Assembly: GCF_000568255.1 (NCBI RefSeq)
Contig: NZ_KK037166.1
Location: 8,892,740-8,956,739 of the forward strand
Origin: Kutzneria sp. 744
GTDB taxonomy: Bacteria > Actinomycetota > Actinomycetes > Mycobacteriales > Pseudonocardiaceae
Length of the DNA: 64,000 nt
Reading direction: 5' to 3'
Below are positions 1 to 8,262 of this stretch, in pieces (positions within the stretch are counted from its first letter, which is position 1; the number at the start of each line of letters is the position of its first letter). The notes under the pieces are model-generated. The model was not told the DNA's origin. It did no database searches and was given only the letters and a program-made list of their open reading frames with translations. The position numbers and the translations under genes were made by a program.

Positions 1-414
1 ACCGTGCGGGACATCGGCGGCATGGCCGGCAAGAAAGTGTGCGCCACCAAGGGATCCACCTCGCTGGACGCGTTGACCAAGGTGGCCTCCAAGCCGCAGC
101 TGGTGTCCGTGGACAACTGGACGGACTGTTTGGTCCTCATGCAACAGGGCCAGGTCGACGCGACGTCCACCGACGACACGATCCTGGCCGGGCTGGCCGC
201 GCAGGACCCGTACACCAAGGTGGTCGGGCCGCGGTTCGCCGACGAGCCGTACGGGCTGGCCGTGCCCAAGACCGACACCGACTTCGTCCGCTTCATCAAC
301 GCGGTGCTGGAGAAGATCCGCGCGGACGGCACCTGGACCAACGACTACAAGCACTGGCTGGGCGATCGGCTCGGCCCCGTGCCCGCGCCGCCGACCCCGC
401 GATACCAGGACTGA
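1..414 (+). CDS. glnH: GlnH-like amino-acid-binding lipoprotein (3' part only)
   Basis: The C-terminal 137 codons of a family 3 extracellular solute-binding protein, open at the left edge of the window. The visible part carries the second lobe of the fold, with the features KGSTS, a helix around NWTDCLVLMQQGQVDA, the STDDT substrate/hinge region and YGLAVPK near the end. The gene stops 2 bp before the pknG start, so the two are almost certainly co-transcribed. In actinobacteria this pair is known as the GlnH-PknG signalling arrangement, in which the lipoprotein senses aspartate or glutamate outside the cell and PknG responds inside. The ligand is inferred from that family knowledge; the signal peptide and lipobox lie upstream of the window. 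Confidence 0.85.
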   Translation, partial: TVRDIGGMAGKKVCATKGSTSLDALTKVASKPQLVSVDNWTDCLVLMQQGQVDATSTDDTILAGLAAQDPYTKVVGPRFADEPYGLAVPKTDTDFVRFINAVLEKIRADGTWTNDYKHWLGDRLGPVPAPPTPRYQD

Positions 415-416
415 CG

Positions 417-2558
417 ATGGCAACCGAGCAGTGGGAACCCGCCGCCACCGGCCTCGCGCCGACCGGGCACACCGACTCGCACTGGCGGCCGTCCAGCCAG
501 GGCTCCAGACCGCTGACCGGGCCGTCGCTCGGCCGCGGCGGCCTGGGCGCCGGCCTGGTCGAGGTGCCGCGCGTGCCCTACCGGGACCCGTCGACCGCCG
601 TGCTGGACGACCCGATGGTGGCCGAGAACAAGCGGTTCTGCTCGCACTGCGCGTCCCGCGTCGGCCGCGGCGACAACGGGGCGGCGGGGGAGACCGTCGG
701 CGTGTGCCCGCGTTGCGGCACGCCGTTCTCGTTCGTGCCGAAGCTGACGCCGGGCGAGGTGCTCGGCGGGCAGTACGAGGTGCTGGGCTGCCTCGCGTAC
801 GGCGGGCTGGGCTGGATCTACCTGGCCCGCGACCACAACGTGAACGACCGCTGGGTGGTGCTCAAGGGCCTGATCGACACCGGCGACCCGGCCGCGATGG
901 CCGCCGCCGTGGCCGAGCGGCGGTTCCTGGCCGAGGTCGAGCACCCGAACATCGTCAAGATCTACAACTTCGTGCAGCACCCGGACCCCGACACCGGCAC
1001 GATGGTCGGCTACATCGTGATGGAGTACGTCGGCGGCGACTCGCTGCGGGAGCTGGCCTACAAGCGCCGCCGGCCGGACCGGCGGATCGAGCCGATGCCG
1101 CTGCCCCAGGTCATCGCGTACGGGCTGGAGATCCTGCCCGCGCTGGGTTATCTGCACGGTGTCGGCCTGCTGTACTGCGATCTCAAGCCGGACAACGTGA
1201 TCCAGACCGACGAGCAGCTCAAGCTGCTGGATCTGGGCGCCGTGCGGCGGATGGACGACTACGAGAGCCCGCTGTTCTTCACCGCCGGCTACAGCGCGCC
1301 GGAGCTGGGCCGGCGCGGGCCGTCGATCGCGTCCGACCTGTACACGGTCGGGCGGATGATGGCCGTGCTCAGCTTCGAGTTCCCGGAGTACCGCAGCACC
1401 CGCAAGCACAGCCTGCCCGGGCCGGAGGAGGTGCCGCTGTTCGAGATCTACGAGTCGTACCACCGGTTTCTGGCCCGTGCCACGCACGAGAAGCCCGAGC
1501 AGCGGTTCCATTCGGCCGAGGACATGGCCGAGCAGCTGGTCGGCGTGCTGCGGGAGGTCGTGGCCATCGGCGGCGAGCAGCCGCCGCCCCGGCTGTCGCA
1601 CATGTTCAGCCCCGAGCGCCGTCCTTTCGGGCCACGGGACGAGCTGTTGGCGCCTGAGCCGCACGAGGTCGCCGTCGCGCTGCCCGTGCCGCAGGTCAAC
1701 GCCGGCGACCCGGCCGCCGGTTTCCTCGCCACCGTGACCGGCGTCGATCCGAAGGCCATGTTGCAGAGCCTGGACAACGCCCCCATGGTCACGCCCGAAG
1801 TCCTGTTGCGGCGGGCCCGCGCGTACATCGACCTGGAGGACCTGCCGTCGGCCGCTGCCGCCCTTGACGAGGCGGCCGAGGACGTGCCGGGGGACTGGCG
1901 GGTCAGCTGGTACCGGGGCCTGGTGGCGATCGCCCAGTCCAAGCCGAAGGAGGCCAAGGTCGCCTTCAACGCCGTGTACGACCGGCTGCCCGGCGAGCCC
2001 GCCGCCAAGCTGGCCCTGGCCGTCAGCGCCGAGCTCTGTGGTGATCATGGCGCTGCCGCGCGGTATTACGAGCTGGTGTGGCGCACCGACCACGGCTACG
2101 TCAGCGCCGCCTTCGGTCTGGCCCGGACCCGGCTGGCCCAGGGGCATCGGTCGTGGGCCGTGGAGATCCTCGACACCGTGCCCGACAGCTCCAGCCAGTA
2201 CCTCTCCGCGCAGATCGGCGCCCTGAAGGTCCGCATCCGGGACCGCCGTCCCGCCGAGCTCACCGTCGCCGACCTCCTGGAGTCCGGCAACCGCCTCGAC
2301 CATCTCCTGCTGGACGTGCAGAAGCGGGTCAAGCTCACCGCCGACGTCCTCGGCGCCGCCTTCGACTGGGTCCTGGCCGGCAAGCCCGGCGGCGACAACG
2401 GCGTCACCACGGTGTTAGGGGCGGAGCTGACCGAGCGGGGCCTGCGCTTCGGGCTGGAGGACTGCTACCGCACCTTGGCCCGCCTGGCCAGCACCGTCAC
2501 GGAACGGGTGGCCCTGGTCGACCGCGCCAACGCCGTCCGCCCCCGCACCCTGCGCTGA
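417..2558 (+). CDS. pknG: Serine/threonine protein kinase PknG
   Basis: A 713-residue soluble kinase, close to the usual ~750 of mycobacterial PknG. Domains in order: a disordered Thr/Ser-rich N-terminus; a rubredoxin-like metal site with Cys75, Cys78, Cys97 and Cys100; the kinase domain with VVLK lysine 150, the catalytic loop YCDLKPDN (Asp255) and LDLG (Asp272) in place of DFG; and a helical TPR region from roughly residue 420 to the end. The ATG at 417 lies 2 bp after the glnH stop. An in-frame upstream ATG exists but would run through glnH. Known PknG acts on the FHA protein GarA/OdhI to control 2-oxoglutarate and glutamate metabolism. The target in this organism is an inference; neither garA nor glnX is in view. 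Confidence 0.95.
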   Translation: MATEQWEPAATGLAPTGHTDSHWRPSSQGSRPLTGPSLGRGGLGAGLVEVPRVPYRDPSTAVLDDPMVAENKRFCSHCASRVGRGDNGAAGETVGVCPRCGTPFSFVPKLTPGEVLGGQYEVLGCLAYGGLGWIYLARDHNVNDRWVVLKGLIDTGDPAAMAAAVAERRFLAEVEHPNIVKIYNFVQHPDPDTGTMVGYIVMEYVGGDSLRELAYKRRRPDRRIEPMPLPQVIAYGLEILPALGYLHGVGLLYCDLKPDNVIQTDEQLKLLDLGAVRRMDDYESPLFFTAGYSAPELGRRGPSIASDLYTVGRMMAVLSFEFPEYRSTRKHSLPGPEEVPLFEIYESYHRFLARATHEKPEQRFHSAEDMAEQLVGVLREVVAIGGEQPPPRLSHMFSPERRPFGPRDELLAPEPHEVAVALPVPQVNAGDPAAGFLATVTGVDPKAMLQSLDNAPMVTPEVLLRRARAYIDLEDLPSAAAALDEAAEDVPGDWRVSWYRGLVAIAQSKPKEAKVAFNAVYDRLPGEPAAKLALAVSAELCGDHGAAARYYELVWRTDHGYVSAAFGLARTRLAQGHRSWAVEILDTVPDSSSQYLSAQIGALKVRIRDRRPAELTVADLLESGNRLDHLLLDVQKRVKLTADVLGAAFDWVLAGKPGGDNGVTTVLGAELTERGLRFGLEDCYRTLARLASTVTERVALVDRANAVRPRTLR

Positions 2559-2563
2559 CCAAA

Positions 2564-2618
2564 CGCCACATGCGCTTCCCACTTGCGCTCAGGTGTCACA
2601 TAGGAAGCGCATGTGGCG
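2564..2618. terminator. Bidirectional hairpin terminator
   Basis: A perfect 16-bp inverted repeat (2564-2579 with 2603-2618, starting CGCCACATGCGC) separated by 23 bases. It lies between the convergent pknG and the 2622-4001 membrane gene, and almost fills the intergenic gap. It has no long T tract on either side, as is common in actinomycete terminators. Confidence 0.7.
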
Positions 2619-2621
2619 AGA

Positions 2622-4001
2622 TCAGGGGGCGCCGGCGACGAGCATGGGGATGATCAGGGCGATCAGCACGGTGAAGACCCACATGGCGGGGGCGGCGCCG
2701 CGGATCTGGTCGCGGCGGGCGACGGTGCGTTCGGCGACGGCCTTGCTGCGGGTCTGCCACCAGGGGTTGGCGCGGCGTTCGAGGCGGTGGTAGACGGCCC
2801 CGAGCGCGGCGCCGTAGGCCAGATGCCCGACCAGGGAAGGGAATCCGGCGGCGATGCCGGCGGCGCTCCAGTCGACGGGGGTGCCGGTGAACAGGGGCAG
2901 CAGGGTGAGATCGCCCAGGGTCCACCAGAAGAAGCCGTACGAGAGGCCCCAGCCGATGCCGGAGGTCAGGTCGAAGCTGCGGCGGCGGAACAGCACGGCG
3001 TAGGAGATGCCGAGGATCTGGGCGATGACCATGTGCACGACGAAGCCGGCGACGGCCGAGTGCGAGCCGATCATCTGCGCCACCAGAGGGAATTCCCCGA
3101 CGGCGGCCATGACGACGGTGAACACGAGCCCGCCGGCGATGCCGGCCAGCGCGCCGTAGCCGAGGGCTCGCAGGCCCCGCTTGCCGGCGGCCTCGGTGCG
3201 CACTAGCCGAATGTCGTCGGTGAACAGGACCGTGGACAGCAGCCCGAGCCACGTGTACAGCACGGCGATTCCGGCCCCCAGCAACACATACGCCGGCATC
3301 AGGTGCGCGTCCGCTGCCGCGGCCTTCTGCGACCAGTCCAGGGTCACGTTGAACAGCAACGGTTCCACGGTCAGCGCGGCGAACACCCACCAGGCGAAGC
3401 CATATACCGTGCCCCGTACGAGCGCTGGACCGGTGCTTTCCGGTGAGGCGATGAGCGCGTAGCCCGCGCCGGCCAGCAGCCCCTCCCACGGCAACCCCAG
3501 CAGGAGCCCCAGAACCAGACCGGCGATCAGTCCACGAAGGATGGACGACCGGGAAGGGCGCTGCCACAACGGATCTGTGTCCTGTTGCAGCACAACGAAC
3601 GCGATGCCGGTGACGGCCCCGTACAGCAGGTGTCCCATCAGACTCGGCAGCAACGTCTGCGCGCTGGTCAGATCCCAGGCCACGGGCTGGCCCAGGAACA
3701 GCGGCAGCAGGGTCTGCGGCCCGAGGAACCACCAGAAGGCCCCGTAGATCAGGCCCCAGAACACGGTTTCGCCGGCCCGGGCCCGCTGTCGTGAGACCAG
3801 CAGCCCGAAGCCCGCGCCGAGAACGGTGGCGATCACCATGTGCACGGCCAGACCGGCGACCACGTTGTCGGTGTGCACGATCGAGGCCACGGTGGCGAGC
3901 TGCCCCTGGATCGCCATGGTGGCGCCGAAAGCGGCGCCGCCGGCCAGGCCGGCCAGCGCGCCGGAAATGGCGGCGTCGCGGGCCTTCATCACGTCGGTCA
4001 C
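2622..4001 (-). CDS. Polytopic membrane protein made of repeated helical modules
   Basis: A 459-residue, almost entirely hydrophobic protein. I see three copies of a module of about 120-140 residues. The first and last copies share the pattern GALAGxAGG, AGxxVHMVIA, a GLxYGxFWW helix, a TLLPLF segment and a closing PSLxGHLxYGA helix; the middle copy is more divergent. The same module forms the N-terminus of the neighbouring NADH dehydrogenase. The GTG at 4001 overlaps the stop of that dehydrogenase by 4 bp (GTGA), which fixes the start and shows translational coupling. I do not recognise a named family or transport motif. The context points to a membrane redox or quinone-linked role, which is inference. 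Confidence 0.75.
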   Translation of the reverse strand: MTDVMKARDAAISGALAGLAGGAAFGATMAIQGQLATVASIVHTDNVVAGLAVHMVIATVLGAGFGLLVSRQRARAGETVFWGLIYGAFWWFLGPQTLLPLFLGQPVAWDLTSAQTLLPSLMGHLLYGAVTGIAFVVLQQDTDPLWQRPSRSSILRGLIAGLVLGLLLGLPWEGLLAGAGYALIASPESTGPALVRGTVYGFAWWVFAALTVEPLLFNVTLDWSQKAAAADAHLMPAYVLLGAGIAVLYTWLGLLSTVLFTDDIRLVRTEAAGKRGLRALGYGALAGIAGGLVFTVVMAAVGEFPLVAQMIGSHSAVAGFVVHMVIAQILGISYAVLFRRRSFDLTSGIGWGLSYGFFWWTLGDLTLLPLFTGTPVDWSAAGIAAGFPSLVGHLAYGAALGAVYHRLERRANPWWQTRSKAVAERTVARRDQIRGAAPAMWVFTVLIALIIPMLVAGAP

Positions 4002-5644
4002 CGGGCCCTCACCTTCGACTTGCGCGGCGTCGCCGACGTGACCACGATGTCCCGCGGGAACACCAGGTCCAGGGTCCAGTCGAACAGGACCCGGAGCCGC
4101 TTCTCGACGCCGGGCAGCTTGGACAGGTAGATCCCCCGCCACAGCAACCACGCCACCAGCCCGGCGAAGCGGCGGCCGCGGATCTCGGCGGCGGCGGTCC
4201 GGTGGCCCAGGGCGACCAGCACGCCGATGGTGTGGAAGCGGAACTCCACCGGCGTTCGCCCGGCCACCACGGCCGCGATGTTGTCGGCGACGGCCTTGCC
4301 CTGACGCAGCGCGTGCTGGGCGGTGGGCGGGTGGAAACCGCCGTCCACCACGGGGATTCGCGCGCAGTCGCCGACGGCCCAGACGTTGTCCATGCCCTCG
4401 GCCCGAAGCGCGGTGTCGGTGGTGAGGGCGCCGACCAACGACGCCGGCTTGTTGCCGGCGGTCCACACGAACGTCCGGGTGGCGATGAGCTCGTCGTTCT
4501 CCAGCCGGACCAGGTCCTCGGCGGCCTCGGTGACCCGCAGCTTCAGCCGGTGCTCGATCCCGCGCGCCGCAAGGCGTTCCATCGAGTACGCGGCGAGCTC
4601 CGGGCCCAGCTCGGGCAGGATGCGGTCGCCGGCGTGCACCAGCACGAACCGGGGCTCCTCGGGCGCGATGCCCGGGTAGTAGTGGGAAACGCCGTGCACG
4701 AGGTCGAACAGCTCGGCGATCGTCTCGGTGCCGGCGAAACCGGCCCCGGCCACGACAAAGGTCAGCAGCTCACGCCGGGTGCGCGGATCGGTCTCCCGGT
4801 CGGCGGCCTCCAGCAGCCGCAGCACGTGGTTGCGCAGGGCGACGGCGTCGGCCAGATTCTTCAACGGGAACGAGTGCTCGGCGATGCCCGGCAGCCCGAA
4901 GGTGTGCGGCACCGAGCCGACGGCCAGCACAAGATGGTCGTACCCAAGGACTTCCCCCGATTCCAGCACGACTTCCCGAACGACCGAATCGACACGATCG
5001 ACGCGGCCGTAGAGAAACGTGGTGTGCGCGGCGGCGGAACGGATCGGGGCGCTGATGTGCGCCGGTTCCAGGGCCCCGGAGGCGACCTCGGCCAGCATCG
5101 GCGTGAACAGCAGGAAGTTGGAGTCGCTGACCAGCGTGACGTCGAGCTTGGCCCCACGCAGCACCAGCCGCTCGAACCGTTGCGCGGCGGCGACTCCGGC
5201 GAATCCGCCGCCCACCACGACAATCTTGGTCCGTTCCGACGGCGCCCGCCTGACCCGTTCCTTCATCGTCCAGACACCGACGACAAAATGCAGCAGCAGC
5301 CCGGTTATCGCGCCGTGCAACACATTCCCGACCAGTTCCGGATACGTCTTCGCCGCGGCCACCGCCGACCAGGTCGGCAGCACGCCGTGCAGCAGCGGCT
5401 CCAGCGTCAGCGAGAACGCCAGCCACCCCAGCGCGCCCAGCAGCACGCCGGCCGACGCCGTCATGGCCAGGCCCTGCCGCGTGCCACGGGCCACCGCCCC
5501 CAGCGCCACGCCGATGACCAGCGCATACGCCGCGAACGCGAGCCAGCCAGGGAACGCGGTGACCATGTGCTGGGTCGCCATCAGCACCCCGACCGGCAGC
5601 GCCGCCGCCAGCCCGGCGACGGCGCCCCACCCCAGCTGCTCCAT
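3998..5644 (-). CDS. Type II NADH dehydrogenase-like flavoprotein with N-terminal membrane domain
   Basis: A 548-residue protein. Residues 1-127 form a membrane module homologous to the repeats in the downstream gene (motifs LEPLLHG and PELVGNVLHGA). Residues 140-548 form an FAD/NAD(H) oxidoreductase of the NDH-2 type, with the FAD site GGGFAG at 145-150, the NAD site GAGFAG at 300-305, the second FAD motif AVGDCA, a QHA segment and a C-terminal hydrophobic/basic tail for membrane contact. NDH-2 enzymes move electrons from NADH to quinone without pumping protons. The ATG at 5644 overlaps the upstream stop by one base (TGATG). Ordinary NDH-2 lacks the N-terminal helices, so this is a fusion. 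It could instead be a related sulfide:quinone or ferredoxin-type reductase. Confidence 0.85.
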   Translation of the reverse strand: MEQLGWGAVAGLAAALPVGVLMATQHMVTAFPGWLAFAAYALVIGVALGAVARGTRQGLAMTASAGVLLGALGWLAFSLTLEPLLHGVLPTWSAVAAAKTYPELVGNVLHGAITGLLLHFVVGVWTMKERVRRAPSERTKIVVVGGGFAGVAAAQRFERLVLRGAKLDVTLVSDSNFLLFTPMLAEVASGALEPAHISAPIRSAAAHTTFLYGRVDRVDSVVREVVLESGEVLGYDHLVLAVGSVPHTFGLPGIAEHSFPLKNLADAVALRNHVLRLLEAADRETDPRTRRELLTFVVAGAGFAGTETIAELFDLVHGVSHYYPGIAPEEPRFVLVHAGDRILPELGPELAAYSMERLAARGIEHRLKLRVTEAAEDLVRLENDELIATRTFVWTAGNKPASLVGALTTDTALRAEGMDNVWAVGDCARIPVVDGGFHPPTAQHALRQGKAVADNIAAVVAGRTPVEFRFHTIGVLVALGHRTAAAEIRGRRFAGLVAWLLWRGIYLSKLPGVEKRLRVLFDWTLDLVFPRDIVVTSATPRKSKVRAR

Positions 5645-5994
5645 CAGGTCTGCGGAACCGTCTGCGGAGCCGTCCTGGGAGAGCCGATGGCCACCAGCCC
5701 GATGGCCCCGCCCAGCAGCAGCGACACGGTGGACAGGTCGCCGCCCAGGGTGTTCTGGCCGCCGATGACCAGCTCCAGCAGCTGGAACACGGCCGCGGCC
5801 AGCAGTCCGAAGCCGGCGATCAGCACCAGCGACCGACGCTCGTGCCAGCCGCCGGTGATCGCGGCCGCGGCCAGCGCGAGCACCACGAGATAACCGGGGA
5901 CACCGAGGCCGATCATGTGCCACGGCAGGCCCTGGGGGATCGCCAGCAGCGTGGCCAGGGCGAGGCCGACGCCGATTCCGACGGCGAGTTTCAT
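5644..5994 (-). CDS. Small four-helix membrane protein
   Basis: A 116-residue hydrophobic protein with about four predicted membrane segments and a short polar tail containing PRTAPQTVPQT. The ATG at 5994 is chosen over a GTG at 6000 because an AAGGAG ribosome site sits 5 bp in front of it. It is the second gene of the redox operon, 38 bp after the doxX-like gene and overlapping the NADH dehydrogenase start by one base. No family recognised. It may be an accessory membrane subunit, but this rests only on position. Confidence 0.7.
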   Translation of the reverse strand: MKLAVGIGVGLALATLLAIPQGLPWHMIGLGVPGYLVVLALAAAAITGGWHERRSLVLIAGFGLLAAAVFQLLELVIGGQNTLGGDLSTVSLLLGGAIGLVAIGSPRTAPQTVPQT

Positions 5995-6032
5995 GGGCAC
6001 TCCTTGAGTTACGCCGAAGAGGGTCGGTCAGT

Positions 6033-6578
6033 TCAGGACGCGAGCAGCAGGAACCGGGCGTTCCGGGCGGCCCAGCGGGGACGCAGCACGGCGTCCACAC
6101 CGCCGAATCGTCCGGCGGCGGTGGCCAGCACGGCGAAATGCGCGACGAACATCAGCGCATAGGACCAGAACCATTCGCCGGGCACGTACAAAGCCGACAA
6201 TGTGATGACCAGCGTCTGGCCGATGCCGACGACGGCCCAGAACCGGGTGGCGAGCCCGACGACGAGAAAGGCCCCGAGCAGGATCTCCACGGCCAGCGCG
6301 AGCGCCCCGAACAACGGAAAACCGGGCAGCACGACGTGCTGGACCAGCCAGGAGAACGGCGGGAACACCGGGTGGTCGACGGCGTCCTGGGTCCACATCC
6401 GCAAACCGCCGTAGTTGGGCGGCTGCGGGGACTTCCACGAGACGTTCTGCACCCACAGCATTCCGGTGATCACCCGCACGGCGGTGATGAGCCCGCGGGA
6501 GAGCCGTGTCGAGGACTGAACCTCATGTGCCACCGATATCGCCATGGAGAAATTCCACAGCGGATCGGCGGCCCTCAC
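6033..6578 (-). CDS. DoxX-family membrane protein
   Basis: A protein of up to 181 residues with four membrane helices and the DoxX pattern: an N-terminal helix with RGLITAVRVITGMLWVQN, a periplasmic PQPPNYGG loop, a GALALAVEILLGAFLVVGL helix, and a C-terminal FAVLATAAGRFGGVDA segment. DoxX proteins are the small subunit of thiosulfate:quinone oxidoreductase in archaea, and in actinobacteria partner membrane oxidoreductases that handle thiol or oxidative stress. It is the first gene of the minus-strand operon with the NDH-2 fusion. The start is uncertain: GTG at 6578 or ATG at 6545; neither has a clear ribosome site. Confidence 0.8.
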   Translation of the reverse strand: MRAADPLWNFSMAISVAHEVQSSTRLSRGLITAVRVITGMLWVQNVSWKSPQPPNYGGLRMWTQDAVDHPVFPPFSWLVQHVVLPGFPLFGALALAVEILLGAFLVVGLATRFWAVVGIGQTLVITLSALYVPGEWFWSYALMFVAHFAVLATAAGRFGGVDAVLRPRWAARNARFLLLAS

Positions 6579-6592
6579 AAGACAATCGGTGC

Positions 6593-7600
6593 TTACGAAC
6601 CGCGAACGGCCTTGGTCAGCAATTCGTAAGAACGGAGCCGGTCGTTGTGGTCGTGCACCATGGTGGTGACCATCAGCTCGTCGGCCTCGGTCTTCTCCAG
6701 CAGCTCCGCGACGCCCCTGGCCACCGTCTCCGGCCCGCCGATGATCATCGACCGGGCCCGGTCCTCGATGAACAGCCGCTCCAGGTCGGTGTACGGATAC
6801 GCGGCGGCCTCCTCGGACGACGGGAACAGTCCCGGCCGGCCGCTGCGCAGCCGCAGGAACGACAGCCCGCTCGGCCCGGCGATGTAGCGGGCGTATTCGT
6901 CGTCATCGGCCGCCACAACCGCCGCCGCCACCATCGCGTAAGGCTTGTCCAGCACCGCCGACGGCCGGAACGACTCGCGGTACAGGGCCAGCGCCGGCAG
7001 CGTGTTCTCGGCGCTGAAGTGGTGCGCGAAGGCGAACGGAATGCCCATCAGCCCGGCCACCTGGGCGCTGTAGCCCGACGACCCCAGCAGCCACAGCGGC
7101 GGCTTGTTGCCCGGCGCGTTCACGGCGATGACCTTCTGGTCCAGCGCCGGCTCCTCGAAGTACCGCAGCAACTCGGCCAGCTGCTGCGGGAAGTCGTCCG
7201 CCGACAGCGGGGCCGTGCTCCGGCGCAGCGCCTGCGCCGTCACGCCGTCCGTGCCCGGCGCGCGCCCGATGCCCAGGTCGATGCGGCCCGGGTGGAACGC
7301 CTCCAGCGTGCCGAACTGCTCGGCCACCACCAGCGGCGGGTGGTTCGGCAGCATCACGCCGCCCGAGCCCACGCGGATCCGCTCGGTCGCCGCCGCCACG
7401 TGCCCGATCAGCACCGCCGGCGCCGAGCTCGCGATGCCCGGCATGTTGTGGTGCTCGGCCAGCCAGTACCGGTGATAGCCCAGCCGCTCCGCGTGCCGCG
7501 CGAGGTCCAGGGTGTTCTGCAGCGCCTGCGCGCTGGTCGAGCCCTGCGAAACCGGGGCGAGGTCGAGCACGGACAGGGGCACTTCACTGGCGTCGGTCAC
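6593..7600 (-). CDS. Luciferase-like (LLM) flavin-dependent oxidoreductase
   Basis: A 335-residue bacterial-luciferase-family enzyme of the MsnO8/alkanal-monooxygenase-like type. Visible family marks are [12 protein letters not shown] at the start, the [15 protein letters not shown] block, [36 protein letters not shown] and the late [11 protein letters not shown]. These enzymes use reduced FMN (or F420 in some actinobacteria) to oxidise small organic substrates; the substrate cannot be read from sequence. I start at GTG 7600; a TTG at 7612 is also open but less likely. It lies 14 bp beyond the doxX-like gene in the same direction, so it may lead that operon. Confidence 0.85.
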   Translation of the reverse strand: MTDASEVPLSVLDLAPVSQGSTSAQALQNTLDLARHAERLGYHRYWLAEHHNMPGIASSAPAVLIGHVAAATERIRVGSGGVMLPNHPPLVVAEQFGTLEAFHPGRIDLGIGRAPGTDGVTAQALRRSTAPLSADDFPQQLAELLRYFEEPALDQKVIAVNAPGNKPPLWLLGSSGYSAQVAGLMGIPFAFAHHFSAENTLPALALYRESFRPSAVLDKPYAMVAAAVVAADDDEYARYIAGPSGLSFLRLRSGRPGLFPSSEEAAAYPYTDLERLFIEDRARSMIIGGPETVARGVAELLEKTEADELMVTTMVHDHNDRLRSYELLTKAVRGS

Positions 7601-7660
7601 GCCTAGATGCAACGCACCGGCGACTTCGCCGCATTCCCGCGCGTGGCACGGCCCACGCTG

Positions 7661-8197
7661 TCACGAGCTGCTCGGCTCCGTGGGAAACATGATCATGCTC
7701 GTCAGGTACGGCCGGCGACCGCCGCCGGGCCCGTTGCCGGCGCGGCGGCGGAGCAGGCCGACCACCTCGACCGCCAGCTCTTCCATCTCGGCCGCGTCCA
7801 GCCAGACCACGCCCTGCTTGTAGCCGACGGAGTCGGACGGCGGGTCGGCGTCGTCCCGGTCGAGGTAGGCGTTGAACTCGGCCAGCAGGGACGCCATGGC
7901 GCCGATGAAGCCACGGCGGTGGTCCTCCAGGGTCATGGCCGCGGCGGTCTCGCGGTCGATCACCGCGCCGCCGTGCCGTAGCCGGTAGTGTCGCTCCACG
8001 GCCCCGTGCACCCGCTGCTCCTCGACGACCTCCAGGATGCCGCCGTCGGCCAGCAGCCCCACGTGCCGGTAGACGCTGGTCTTGGGCACGTCGGGCAGCC
8101 GCCGGCACAGGTCGCCGGTGGTGCGCACCCGGTCGCCGGACATGGCGTGCACGATGCGCAGCCGGATCGGGTGCAGCAGCAGGTCCAACTGGTCCAC
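7661..8197 (-). CDS. Winged-helix (ArsR-like) transcriptional regulator
   Basis: A 178-residue regulator starting at GTG 8197. Residues 1-75 form a winged helix, with LLHPIRLRIVHAM, the helix-turn-helix DLCRRLPDVPKTSVYRHVGLL and a wing with EEQRVHGAVERHY. The C-terminal half is helical and may hold the ligand or dimer interface. It is divergent from the erythromycin-esterase-like gene across a 65-bp gap and could regulate it or itself. No metal-binding cysteines are present, so it is probably not a classical metal sensor. Confidence 0.8.
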   Translation of the reverse strand: MDQLDLLLHPIRLRIVHAMSGDRVRTTGDLCRRLPDVPKTSVYRHVGLLADGGILEVVEEQRVHGAVERHYRLRHGGAVIDRETAAAMTLEDHRRGFIGAMASLLAEFNAYLDRDDADPPSDSVGYKQGVVWLDAAEMEELAVEVVGLLRRRAGNGPGGGRRPYLTSMIMFPTEPSSS

Positions 8198-8262
8198 GGC
8201 TCTACGTTCCCATATCTGGTACCGTTCTCAAACTTGGGAAAGCAACCTCAGGGGGATCCTCG

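Noticed and set aside
3791..5893. A 700-codon plus-strand frame
   Set aside because: Antisense to the NDH-2 fusion; Arg/Gln/His-rich reading without domains.
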